A stretch of DNA of 6,887 bases, taken from positions 1-6,887 of the forward strand of contig DFZI01000029.1 in the NCBI GenBank assembly GCA_002383665.1, in the 5' to 3' direction. Numbering within the stretch: the first letter of the stretch is position 1; every line of letters begins with the position of its first letter. The notes under the pieces were generated by a model. The model ran no database searches. It worked only from the letters and a program-made list of their open reading frames with translations, and was not told where the DNA came from. Both the position numbers and the translations under genes were made by a program. The DNA comes from Dehalococcoidia bacterium UBA4060. Its GTDB lineage: Bacteria; Chloroflexota; Dehalococcoidia; GIF9; UBA5629. Positions 1 to 5,929 of this stretch are shown here, one piece after another.

Positions 1-1216
1 CCAGGCAGAGCGGCAGCACCGATTTACCGTGCAGCCCCAGCAGGTGCATAAAGCGGTCGGTCACAAAGGCGGCCCTGGCCGTGTAGCCGATGTCCTCCAT
101 CAGCGCCCAGGCGACGAAGAAAAAGAACAGGATGGGGATGAAGGTCAGCACGATGCCCGCACCTCCCAGGACACCATCTGCCAGCAGTTGCTGCAGCCAC
201 AGGGGCAGGAAGGAAAGGCCGGAGTAGATGAGGGTGCGTCCTCCTTCGATCAGCCAGTCCTCGAGGTAGGCCTGCAGCGGCACGCCAATGGAGTAGACAA
301 GCCCGAAGATGGCGCCCAGCACAGCAACCAGCAGTACCATGCCCCAGACCGGGTGTGTGGCGATGCGGTCAACCCTCTCGGTCAGCGACACTCTGCCCAG
401 CGCGGGCTTTTCCTGAGCCGTCGCAGCCATCCGCTCCACCCATTCGTAGCGGAGTGTGGCGATGGTCATGGCAGCACGCTCGTTGGCCCGCAGCAGCACC
501 TCCAGGCGCGGGCGTTTCTCCTCAGGTATCCGCTCCCGCACCAGGCGTTTGATCTGCTCATCTCCTTCCAGCAGCTTCATGGCTGCCCAGTGCTGTGGAT
601 AGGGATCGATGATATCAGGTGTCAGCAGCTCGGCCACCTGGTCGATGCTGAGCTTTACGTCGTTGCCGTACTCTATATGCTTTACATCCCGCGTGCCAGG
701 GGGACGGTTATACTCGGCTACCACCTGGTCCATCAGCTCGGTGATGCCGCGGTTGCGATTGGCCTCAATGGGAATGACGGGTATATTGAGAGCGGCTGAC
801 AGCGCGGCGGCATCGATGCTGATGCCCTGCTGTCGCGCCACATCCATCATATTCAGAGCGATCACCATGCGTGGTGCCAGCTCGATCAGTTCGGCCACGA
901 GATAGAGATTGCGCTCCAGGCTGGCTGCGTTGAGCACGGCCACCACCACATCGGGTTTTTCGATCACCAGATAATCACGGGCGATCTGCTCTTCTACCGA
1001 ATTGGCCGTCAGGCTGTAGGTGCCCGGCAGGTCAACGACATTCATAACAAGATCGCCATGACGAAAGGTGCCGGTCTTCTGTTCAACGGTCTTGCCCGGC
1101 CAGTTGCCCACGTGCTGGGAGAGGCCGGTCAGCAGATTGAAGACGGTGCTCTTGCCGACGTTGGGCGAGCCTGCCAGTGCCACCGTTATGGTCTTTTCCG
1201 GGGACCTCAGCGGCAT
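1..1216 (-). CDS. feoB: Ferrous iron transport protein B (FeoB), N-terminal 405 codons, cut by window edge
   Basis: FeoB is the inner-membrane GTPase-coupled Fe(II) importer. The frame read down from ATG at 1216-1214 is open to the window edge. It shows the whole cytosolic G domain: G1 GSPNVGKST at residues 16-24, the switch-I stretch NWPGKTVE at 38-45, G3 DLPGTYSL at 62-69, G4 NMMD at 122-125, and a helical GDI-like region after about residue 170. The first membrane segments follow (THPVWGMVLLVAVLGAIFG, then a long hydrophobic run rich in F, and GYTARAAF near the end). The Gate motif and C-terminus lie outside the window. ATG 1216 is chosen because it begins the frame of the P-loop 15 codons before it; ATG 1220 is in another frame. 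The start overlaps the end of the DtxR-FeoA gene by 10 bases, suggesting translational coupling. Confidence 0.96.
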   Translation of the reverse strand, partial: MPLRSPEKTITVALAGSPNVGKSTVFNLLTGLSQHVGNWPGKTVEQKTGTFRHGDLVMNVVDLPGTYSLTANSVEEQIARDYLVIEKPDVVVAVLNAASLERNLYLVAELIELAPRMVIALNMMDVARQQGISIDAAALSAALNIPVIPIEANRNRGITELMDQVVAEYNRPPGTRDVKHIEYGNDVKLSIDQVAELLTPDIIDPYPQHWAAMKLLEGDEQIKRLVRERIPEEKRPRLEVLLRANERAAMTIATLRYEWVERMAATAQEKPALGRVSLTERVDRIATHPVWGMVLLVAVLGAIFGLVYSIGVPLQAYLEDWLIEGGRTLIYSGLSFLPLWLQQLLADGVLGGAGIVLTFIPILFFFFVAWALMEDIGYTARAAFVTDRFMHLLGLHGKSVLPLCL

Positions 1217-2115
1217 CCATTATCCCTTACAACGATGATATGCTCGGCCATCTCGCGTCCCAGCGCCACCTCAGTGTCGTGCAATTTGACCAGAACAGGC
1301 CCGTGGTTATAGTTTTCCAGCATCTTGAGACGCGTGCCCGGCGTGAAGCCGAGCGAGAGGCAGCGTCCCTGCCGTCCGCGGCCACCCTCAAATGATCTGA
1401 TGATGGCTGTTTCACCCGGCTTCAGCTCACTCAGCGAGATTTCCTCCCGGGCAGTCCCCTCTTCTACATAAGGCCCAGCCAGCAGGATGGAGGCGAGCCC
1501 GGCATCCAGCTTCAGTTTCTCGCCGGCCGTCTCTATTTCCATCTCGCCGTTTTCCCCTTTCCCCAGGATGGTAACCACCGACTGGGGCTGAAGTCCCAGG
1601 CCGTTGACCTTTTGCAGCAGGTCGGGGCTTTCGTCGCTGATGGCCTGGATGTAGACCTTGTCTCCAGGTTTAAAATCAGTCAGGCGGAGAGCTGACTCCT
1701 GCCTGATATTACCGTCCCTGTCCGGTATGGAATGGCCGTGGGGGCAGGTGTCAACGTTGCCCAGCAGGCTGGCCATCTTCTCCTCCATCTCCGGCGAGGT
1801 GACATGTTCCAGCAGGCAGGCCTGGTCGTGCACCTTGTCCCAGTCCATGCCCAGCACGTCGACCAGGAACCTCTCCCACAGGCGGTGCCGCCTGATCACG
1901 CCCAGGGCCTTCTCGTTCCCCTCCCCGGTGAGAGTGGCCCCCTTGCCCGGTCGGTATTCTATCAGGCCTTTATTCTCCAGCGAGCGCAGCATCTCGGTAA
2001 TGGCTGGCTGAGACACCTTCAGGTCCTCGGCCAGTGCCGATGTGCTGACGGGATTTTCTCCCTCCTGCCGCTTGTATATGGCCTCTAAATATTCCTGCGT
2101 CCTTTCCGTATCCAT
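1207..2115 (-). CDS. DtxR-family metalloregulator fused to two FeoA-like domains
   Basis: A 302-aa protein. Residues 1-62 form the winged helix-turn-helix (recognition region around SQPAITEMLRSLENKG). Residues 63-140 are the DtxR dimerisation and metal-binding domain. By alignment from memory, Cys100, Glu103 and His104 match DtxR Cys102, Glu105 and His106 (primary site), and His77, Glu81 and His96 match DtxR His79, Glu83 and His98 (ancillary site). Glu8 falls where DtxR has Met10. A CPHGHSIP motif at 124-131 is typical of the family. Two SH3-like FeoA domains follow at about 143-213 (LTDFKPGDKV) and 226-298 (LSELKPGETA, SLGFTPGTRL). The protein is therefore longer than the usual regulator of about 140 to 230 aa. 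It probably senses Fe(II), given the retained cysteine, represses its own feoB operon and supplies the FeoA function. RBS AGGGAG sits just upstream of ATG 2115. Confidence 0.9.
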   Translation of the reverse strand: MDTERTQEYLEAIYKRQEGENPVSTSALAEDLKVSQPAITEMLRSLENKGLIEYRPGKGATLTGEGNEKALGVIRRHRLWERFLVDVLGMDWDKVHDQACLLEHVTSPEMEEKMASLLGNVDTCPHGHSIPDRDGNIRQESALRLTDFKPGDKVYIQAISDESPDLLQKVNGLGLQPQSVVTILGKGENGEMEIETAGEKLKLDAGLASILLAGPYVEEGTAREEISLSELKPGETAIIRSFEGGRGRQGRCLSLGFTPGTRLKMLENYNHGPVLVKLHDTEVALGREMAEHIIVVRDNGCR

Positions 2116-2130
2116 AGTTGCTCCCTGTGA

Positions 2131-2158
2131 TTAAGTCAACTTAATTAAGCAAGCTTAA
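2131..2158. promoter_or_regulatory. Tandem abutting palindromes, probable DtxR-type iron box
   Basis: Two 14-bp palindromes with the same arms lie directly side by side: TTAAGTCAACTTAA (2131-2144) and TTAAGCAAGCTTAA (2145-2158). Both have the form TTAAG-N4-CTTAA. The second extends to an 18-bp palindrome (2143-2160). They start 16 bases upstream of the regulator ATG and overlap its predicted -10, so binding there would block transcription of the regulator-feoB operon. Family knowledge supports AT-rich palindromes as DtxR/IdeR/MntR targets; that this protein binds these sites is inference. Confidence 0.7.
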
Positions 2159-2186
2159 TTATGTCATAGTTCGTGTATGTATGCAA
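2158..2186 (-). promoter_or_regulatory. Promoter of the dtxR-feoA / feoB operon
   Basis: On the minus strand there is a -35 TTGCAT (2186-2181), a 17-base spacer and a -10 CATAAT (2163-2158). The -10 touches the right-hand palindrome of the iron box, and transcription would start inside the tandem palindromes. This is the only good sigma70-like pair in the 85-base gap between the nitroreductase stop and the regulator start. Confidence 0.5.
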
Positions 2187-2200
2187 ATGAGAAATTGATC

Positions 2201-2845
2201 TCAGGATATCGGGCGCAGGGGACACAGCAAGATCTCTTCAAGCTTAAGGCGGGGACGTGGTGGAGGCGACTGAGCGGGGTAGCCCGTAGGCAGGAGGGCC
2301 ACCACCACGGTGGTCTCGGGCAGATGATAAAGGGAGGCTATCTCGCTTGAGCTGCTGATGCCGCCCACCCAGCAGGTGGCCAGGCCCAGAGACGTGGCGG
2401 TCAGCACCATGTGTTCGATGGCGATATAGGTATTGGCGGTGGCAGTGCCCAGGTAAGCCGACATCTCGGGATCAGGCAGGTTGAGCATCATCTCACGGAA
2501 CTTGGGGTCGGCGAAGCTGCCGGACAGGTACTGGATGAGACCGCTTTCCAGTACCTCCTGTTCGCGACGCAGGCGCGAGGCCCTGGAATAGGCCGTCAGG
2601 TCGGCGCAGCAGACGAAGACGGCGGGGGCATCCTCGATAAAAGCCTGGTTCAGGCAAATTCTGCGTAGTTGCTTCTTCTCCTCTGCGTCGGTGGTCACGA
2701 TAAAGCGCCAGGGTTGGCGGTTGCTGCCCGAGGGGGCCAGCCGCGCCGCCTCCAGCATCTCACGGATATATTCGTCAGGCACCGGGTCTGGTTTGAACCT
2801 GCGTATGCTCCTGCGCTGCTTGATCGCTTCTGTGACCGTCAACAT
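2201..2845 (-). CDS. Nitroreductase family FMN oxidoreductase
   Basis: A 214-aa protein of the nitroreductase fold, an FMN-dependent NAD(P)H oxidoreductase whose substrates vary widely. The N-terminus carries the FMN-phosphate motif RRSIRRF at residues 11-17 and APSGSNRQPW at 37-46. The middle has the conserved core helices (about 130-165, with HMVLTATSLGLATCWVGGI). The C-terminus has the usual LPTGYPAQ followed by prolines and basic residues that contact FMN. Length fits the single-domain family. RBS AGGAGG (2858-2853) is seven bases before ATG 2845, which fixes the start. It lies upstream of the iron genes on the same strand, separated by the iron box, so it is probably a separate unit. The substrate cannot be told; a ferric or flavin reductase role is only a guess from context. 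Confidence 0.88.
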   Translation of the reverse strand: MLTVTEAIKQRRSIRRFKPDPVPDEYIREMLEAARLAPSGSNRQPWRFIVTTDAEEKKQLRRICLNQAFIEDAPAVFVCCADLTAYSRASRLRREQEVLESGLIQYLSGSFADPKFREMMLNLPDPEMSAYLGTATANTYIAIEHMVLTATSLGLATCWVGGISSSSEIASLYHLPETTVVVALLPTGYPAQSPPPRPRLKLEEILLCPLRPIS

Positions 2846-2871
2846 GCCTTAGCCTCCTTTTTTACAGGTAA

Positions 2872-2877
2872 ATTATA
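2872..2877 (-). promoter_or_regulatory. Probable -10 element of the nitroreductase promoter
   Basis: A perfect TATAAT on the minus strand sits about 27 bases upstream of the ATG and before the strong AGGAGG ribosome site. No good -35 is seen at the standard distance; TTGCTC at 2902-2897 gives a 19-base spacer. The assignment is tentative. Confidence 0.35.
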
Positions 2878-2991
2878 GTAAATTTGGTGATATAATGAGC
2901 AAAAGTCTGAAGGAAGGCTGCAATAGCTGTGTAAAAAGCAGGTCAAATCTGGAAAATGATTGATTAAATCCTCGATCCGGCGGTGAGGGTT

Positions 2992-3177
2992 ATGAAAACG
3001 CTCGAAGAAATAAGAAACATACTGGCATAGCATAAAGAAGATCTGAGGCAAAAATACAAAGTCAAAGAGATAGGAGTATTTGGCTCCTATGTTAAGGGCC
3101 TGCAGAAAGAGGGCAGCGACCTCGATATCCTGGTGGAGTTCGAAGGGGAAATAAGCCTGCTTAAATTTATTACGTAA
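2992..3177 (+). pseudogene. MNT-domain nucleotidyltransferase (antitoxin of MNT/HEPN pair), 5' fragment
   Basis: This is the N-terminal part of a minimal nucleotidyltransferase, the antitoxin that AMPylates or otherwise neutralises a partner HEPN RNase. It has the family signature: GS at residues 31-32 (VFGSYVKG), then SDLDILVEF with the two metal-binding aspartates at 43 and 45. It is broken twice. Codon 13 is TAG (3028-3030), and the mobile element enters after codon 58 within ATTTATTA, adding a false stop TAA at 3175. Joining it to the fragment at 5971-6091 gives a continuous 97-residue frame (LLKFINLENYLSQILG across the join), the normal MNT length. ATG 2992 is preceded by GAGGG. The gene is certainly non-functional as it stands, unless the amber stop is suppressed and the element excised. 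Confidence 0.9.
3165..3172. repeat. 8-bp target site duplication, left copy
   Basis: ATTTATTA sits immediately outside the left inverted repeat. It is identical to the copy at 5971-5978. The sequence belongs to the MNT reading frame (codons for K, F, I and N). Confidence 0.92.
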
Positions 3178-3187
3178 TTATCCCTTG
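3173..3187 (+). repeat. Left terminal inverted repeat of the IS1595-family element
   Basis: CGTAATTATCCCTTG matches the complement of the right end CGTAACTATCCCTTG at 14 of 15 positions. Identity stops abruptly beyond position 15. Confidence 0.9.
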
Positions 3188-3210
3188 TGGGCATGTAATC
3201 AGCATATTTA

Positions 3211-3240
3211 TTTACAGTTTTATGTTTATGCGCCTATAAT
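3211..3240 (+). promoter_or_regulatory. Plus-strand promoter in the left arm of the element
   Basis: TTTACA (3211-3216), an 18-base spacer and a perfect TATAAT (3235-3240) form a good sigma70-like promoter. No open frame follows it. The expected start, about seven bases downstream, falls at 3247-3248, exactly where the tRNA-like fold begins. Transcription would run towards the 3' end of the PIN gene, antisense to it. Confidence 0.55.
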
Positions 3241-3247
3241 GGACATG

Positions 3248-3317
3248 CCCCTCGGCGATTGGATCGCACCTGCCCTTCGCACGGCTGGGATCAAGGGTTC
3301 GAATCCCTTCGAGGGGA
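3248..3317 (+). tRNA. tRNA-like sequence with shortened D arm, possible tRNA-Arg(UCG) pseudogene
   Basis: The 3' half is canonical: acceptor strands CCCCTCG (3248-3254) and CGAGGGG (3310-3316) pair over 7 bp, the T stem AAGGG/CCCTT encloses TTCGAAT (3298-3304), the variable loop is five bases (3288-3292), and an A follows as discriminator. The anticodon stem CTGCC/GGCTG (3270-3274 with 3283-3287) has one T-T mismatch. Its loop is eight bases instead of seven; TCG follows the conserved T at position 33, which would read Arg codons. The D region is only 15 bases and forms a tight GCGAT/ATCGC hairpin with a three-base loop. No CCA is encoded. It is unlikely to be a working elongator tRNA; a degenerate or repurposed tRNA-like RNA fits better. 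Confidence 0.45.
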
Positions 3318-3468
3318 CTTGACTTTTATTATCGTGATGATATAACATTAATTTACGTGCGAAGGGCGGATATCCATTCGTGGATTGAACCCAAACGAAC
3401 GGGGAGACTAGGAAACTTCGACTTGTTGAAAGAGTTGGGATTTCTTGGTCTTTCCGTTTTTTGCACCT

Positions 3469-3936
3469 CTAAAATACTGTGAACATCGTGGCTGTCCCTT
3501 TATGCTGGGGCAGTCTAATTATTATGGGTGTTGGATTCCCTTCTTTCCCGCTGAGACTAATCAATTTCTTATCCTTAGTTTCTATCAGGGGTATATGCCA
3601 CAGCAGTGCTGTTGCCAAATGAATAGCATCAAAAGGCTTGAATCCAGGGCTATACTTCCTTATCAGGCCTCTCGCAATCCCTGCTACTTTGGTCTCATAT
3701 GCTATTGGAACGATGTACTTGCGAGAAAAGAACTCTAATATCTTAGCCTCTGAATCATCGTCCGAGGTTCCCTTGAGGTAGGCTACTTCTGCCTGAGTTA
3801 TTGCAGACACGGCGATCTCAAGCTTTCCTTGTTCCGCTTGTCGTATGATCGAATCGCAAGCGGTAGAAAGAGAAGTATCTCCACCCAAGTATGCCAATAT
3901 CACATCTGAATCCCAAAGCCTCCGCGGTATTGCCAT
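3469..3936 (-). CDS. PIN-domain protein, probable VapC-like RNase toxin
   Basis: A 155-aa PIN-domain protein. PIN toxins are Mg-dependent ribonucleases that cleave tRNA, rRNA or mRNA. The acidic pattern is present: Asp9 in WDSDVILAYL, Glu50 in ITQAEVAYLKG, Asp103 in KPFDAIHLATAL, and the closing TKDKKL with Thr120 and Asp122. The last 25 residues or so are less typical. ATG 3936 lies three bases after the stop of the 270-aa gene and has GGGGG as ribosome site inside the end of that gene, so the two are one operon with the partner made first, as in most toxin-antitoxin loci. It is carried inside the transposable element. The toxin role is inferred from the fold, size and pairing; the frame looks intact. 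Confidence 0.82.
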   Translation of the reverse strand: MAIPRRLWDSDVILAYLGGDTSLSTACDSIIRQAEQGKLEIAVSAITQAEVAYLKGTSDDDSEAKILEFFSRKYIVPIAYETKVAGIARGLIRKYSPGFKPFDAIHLATALLWHIPLIETKDKKLISLSGKEGNPTPIIIRLPQHKGTATMFTVF

Positions 3937-3939
3937 GAA

Positions 3940-4752
3940 CTATCCCCCTTCTCTCACCTTCCTTAGAAACTCAACAACATCTTCGACTACTTCCTTTGAA
4001 GGGATGGAACCAAACGTGGCCTTTGGTAACGTAGAATCGGGCGTCCTATCTTCAAGTTCTTCGATTTCAGTAATGGAACGCGGCATCCCGTTTCTAAAGT
4101 AGTTAACTTTTCCCCTAACAAGTACCCGCTTTTCTAACAGTGATTTCACCTTCTCTTTCCATACAGATTCATTCGGGAAATAGCAACGAACTGGAATCCC
4201 ACTGACCCTATCCCAGACAGTAAACGTGGTAATACGATGGAGGTTGATAGCATCTAGTGTGCCCTCTATGGAACCTAGATTCCAATAAATCGCTTTAAGG
4301 ATTCGATCAGCCTGTAACTCGATGCCCTTTTGAATAATGGCAGGTCTGTCTCCGTTGGAATACACGTCAAGCCACTTAGCCCTGTCGGGGCCGACAAATA
4401 GATGCTTCATTTTCTTTAAGTCGCTTAACGCCTGCTCGGTAAAATGGGCGGGCGGCTCCTCGGTTCCCTCAGTGATCGTTCTCAGCCCAGGGACAAAAGC
4501 TTGTGCAACTTCTGGTTTGTCCAGTAGTGGGGTAACCGTTATGGAAGGACTACTTGAATGCAGTTGGGAAACAACCCATCTGCGCTTACCTGTTTCGCCA
4601 GTAATGGCATAATCAATATCTAGAATTAGCCGATTCATATCGGCTATTGTTCTTAGAAACAGACCAACGGAAACAGATTCTGTTTCCGGATGTATTACAA
4701 AGGTTATGCCAGTGGTAGTCGCCTTTTCGTTCCGACGCTCTTTGATTGCCAT
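3940..4752 (-). CDS. Unrecognised 270-aa protein, probable antitoxin or partner of the PIN protein
   Basis: I do not recognise a named family. The protein is soluble, without signal peptide or membrane segment. The N-terminus is basic (KERRNEK). Residues about 15-75 look like beta strands and one helix (GITFVIHPETESVSVGLFLR). The middle is mixed. Near the C-terminus KRVLVRGKVNYFRNGMPRSI, followed by TEIEEL, reads like an OB-like or beta-barrel segment. The last 20 residues (SKEVVEDVVEFLRKVREGG) form an amphipathic helix of the sort antitoxins insert into toxins. It is much longer than the usual 70-100-aa VapB, and no classic AbrB, RHH or Phd motif is evident. RBS AGGAGA (4763-4758) precedes ATG 4752. 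It is the first gene of a two-gene operon with the PIN gene, which supports an antitoxin role by position only. Confidence 0.7.
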   Translation of the reverse strand: MAIKERRNEKATTTGITFVIHPETESVSVGLFLRTIADMNRLILDIDYAITGETGKRRWVVSQLHSSSPSITVTPLLDKPEVAQAFVPGLRTITEGTEEPPAHFTEQALSDLKKMKHLFVGPDRAKWLDVYSNGDRPAIIQKGIELQADRILKAIYWNLGSIEGTLDAINLHRITTFTVWDRVSGIPVRCYFPNESVWKEKVKSLLEKRVLVRGKVNYFRNGMPRSITEIEELEDRTPDSTLPKATFGSIPSKEVVEDVVEFLRKVREGG

Positions 4753-4788
4753 TACCGTCTCCTGCCACCCTTAAAGAGTTGTCATATT

Positions 4789-4836
4789 CCCTTTCAAGGG
4801 TGTATATTATACTTGCGACGGTATGAAAACACACCC
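4789..4836. promoter_or_regulatory. Inverted repeats around the passenger promoter, possible autoregulatory operator
   Basis: CCCTT-TC-AAGGG (4789-4800) is a compact palindrome at the expected transcription start. GGGTGT (4798-4803) and ACACCC (4831-4836) form a second, wider inverted repeat that brackets the -10. Toxin-antitoxin operons are usually repressed by their own antitoxin at such sites; which protein binds here is unknown. Confidence 0.4.
4806..4811 (-). promoter_or_regulatory. -10 element of the passenger operon promoter
   Basis: A perfect TATAAT on the minus strand is 54 bases upstream of the 270-aa gene. The -35 is poor: nothing close to TTGACA lies 16-18 bases further up. A weak -35 is common where an operator controls the promoter. 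Confidence 0.5.
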
Positions 4837-4858
4837 TTTACCCCGAAACTCTAATAAA

Positions 4859-4902
4859 GCTGATAGCGAGTCAGATAAGAAACCAATATTGACTCGCTCA
4901 GC
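4859..4902 (-). terminator. Terminator-like hairpin between transposase and passenger operon
   Basis: GCTGATAGCGAGTCA (4859-4873) pairs with TGACTCGCTCAGC (4890-4902) over 13 bp with a two-base bulge and a 16-base loop. On the minus strand it lies 26 bases after the transposase stop and is followed by TTTATTA, only a modest T tract. It would separate transposase transcription from the passenger operon. On the plus strand the stem is followed by a looser T-rich stretch ending in TTTTT. Confidence 0.5.
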
Positions 4903-4928
4903 ATTCTATTCATTTTTACACAAAGTCA

Positions 4929-5904
4929 CTATGCCTGTCCAGAAATCTTCACCAACCGATCAAGAAAGTTCCAAAACATAGGTCGTTCGGCATCCCGTCT
5001 GTTATATCTGAAAGAGTATTCGTTTACATAGCTTTGCACGTAATCCTCTCCAACGGAATGATACACACCGTTGATACCACGTTTTACTAAGCTCCAGAAT
5101 CCCTCAATAGTATTAGTATGGGCATTACCGATAACCCACGCCTTTACTGCATGGTTTACCGTTTCATGCTTATAACCATTCTGGCTTAGCTTATTATAGA
5201 TTGGGTATTCATCTGTATAGATCATGCTTTCCGGCTTTACATTCGCTTTAATCAACGGTATTACAGTAGCACTATTAACCCTGTCTGTCTTTATAGCTTT
5301 GACCCGTCCCTTGCGCCGTACCATACCAACAACTGGAGTTTTGCCTTCTGCTCCGCGCCCACGCTTACCACTTCTGCGACCACCTATATAGGTCTCATCG
5401 ACCTCTACTGATGAACCCTCCAGACTAATACTTAGTTGCGAAAGTCCGCGTAATTATTATTACGTATAACAAGACATTGTTTAGCTTCGCAATTATTGTC
5501 CCTGATTTATCCAATTAAGTACTAACATCATCACCAAGCATGGAACGAATTTGCCTGAACATACGCCAAGCGGTTTTATAAGTAACGCCAGTTTCACGCT
5601 GTAGCTGTTTAGCCGAAATTCCACATCGGGTATTAGCCATAAGGAACATGGCATGAAACCAAGTGCTCAGTGAAGTAGCCGACTTTTCAAGAATTGTACC
5701 TACCATCGGGTACACATTGTTACCGCAGATTTCACAGGAATAAGCTGGTCTTTTGGCAAGTCGATAATGCTTTGTAACCTTTTGGCATTTATCACAGAAT
5801 ATACCATTCGGATACTTTGCATTTTTAAGCCATTCCAAACAGGCTTCATCATTCGGGAAGTCCCCTTTGAAGTCTTTTATTGTATAATGTCTCATAGTGT
5901 TCAC
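4929..5904 (-). pseudogene. IS1595-family (ISXO2-like) transposase, interrupted by a 92-bp insertion
   Basis: The two open parts join into one 292-aa transposase when 97 bases (the insert plus one ACTAA) are removed; the frames differ by exactly that amount. N-terminal part: zinc ribbon Cys37-x2-Cys40 and Cys57-x2-Cys60 (numbered from GTG 5904), then a helix-turn-helix-like ISAKQLQRETGVTYKTAWRM. C-terminal part: DDE-type catalytic core with VEVDETYIGG, IYTDEYPIYNKL and HTNTIEGFWSLVKRGI, plus a basic stretch GRRSGKRGRG. The join reads GDDVSLEGSSVEVDETYIGG. The start may be GTG 5904 or, better placed relative to GGAAAG, ATG 5895. As it stands, translation stops at 5515 before any catalytic residue, so the copy is probably inactive. 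An internal start at 5324 would lack the first catalytic Asp. Confidence 0.9.
5429..5520. mobile_element. 92-bp MITE-like insertion inside the transposase gene
   Basis: The insert is flanked by the direct repeat ACTAA (5424-5428 and 5521-5525). Its ends are imperfect inverted repeats, ACTTAGTTG at the left and the complement of CAATTAAGT at the right. Inside are TTGCGAA (5436-5442) with TTCGCAA (5486-5492) and the near-palindrome CGTAAT-TATT-ATTACG (5449-5464). It is AT-rich and non-coding and puts stops in the transposase frame. Removing it with one ACTAA restores that frame exactly. The parent element is not recognised, so the exact edges could shift by a base. Confidence 0.75.
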
Positions 5905-5926
5905 TTTCCTTCACCTTTACTATGAG
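5891..5926 (-). promoter_or_regulatory. Hairpin over the transposase ribosome site and start codon
   Basis: CTCATAGT and ACTATGAG (5891-5898 and 5919-5926) are perfect 8-bp complements. In mRNA read from the minus strand the loop holds the GGAAAG ribosome site and the 3' arm contains ATG 5895. The predicted native start near 5923 lies inside the 5' arm, so only longer read-through transcripts could form the complete stem. Confidence 0.5.
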
Positions 5927-5929
5927 ACT

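Larger units (their letters stand above)
3188..3468 (+). ncRNA. Structured non-coding left arm of the element, possible RNA gene
   Basis: No convincing coding frame is found here. Several complementary pairs are seen: GGGCATGT (3189-3196) with ACATGCCC (3243-3250); the tRNA-like fold at 3248-3317; GCCCTTCGCACG (3272-3283) with its exact complement at 3356-3367; and ATCCA-TTCG-TGGAT (3372-3385), a stem closed by a UUCG-type tetraloop. The first and third pairs would compete with the acceptor and anticodon stems of the tRNA-like fold, so alternative structures are possible. The promoter at 3211-3240 would transcribe the part from about 3247 onwards. No clear terminator is visible before the PIN gene. 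The RNA family is not recognised. Confidence 0.4.

Noticed and set aside
29..905. Plus-strand open frames over the left end
   Set aside because: They run antisense to feoB, whose minus-strand frame carries clear GTPase motifs. They have no family features and reflect GC-rich codon shadowing.
1058..2088. Plus- and minus-strand frames over the regulator gene
   Set aside because: Shadows of the DtxR-FeoA gene; no recognisable protein and no ribosome sites.
2839..3051. Minus-strand 70-codon frame upstream of the nitroreductase
   Set aside because: It overlaps the MNT fragment and the nitroreductase promoter and ribosome site, and has a low-complexity sequence with no family match.
3440..3466. 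T-rich tract as a terminator for the left-arm RNA
   Set aside because: No stable stem directly precedes the GTTTTTTG run, so a factor-independent terminator cannot be supported.
3445..3738. Plus-strand frame opposite the PIN gene
   Set aside because: Antisense to a frame with intact PIN acidic residues; composition is not protein-like.
4613..4834. Minus-strand 73-codon frame over the start of the 270-aa gene
   Set aside because: It lies in another frame across the promoter and operator region and has no ribosome site.
5449..5464. CGTAAT-TATT-ATTACG as a copy of the IS1595 terminal repeat
   Set aside because: It shares only the AT-rich first bases with the element ends and lacks the CCCTTG core; better explained as an internal palindrome of the 92-bp insert.
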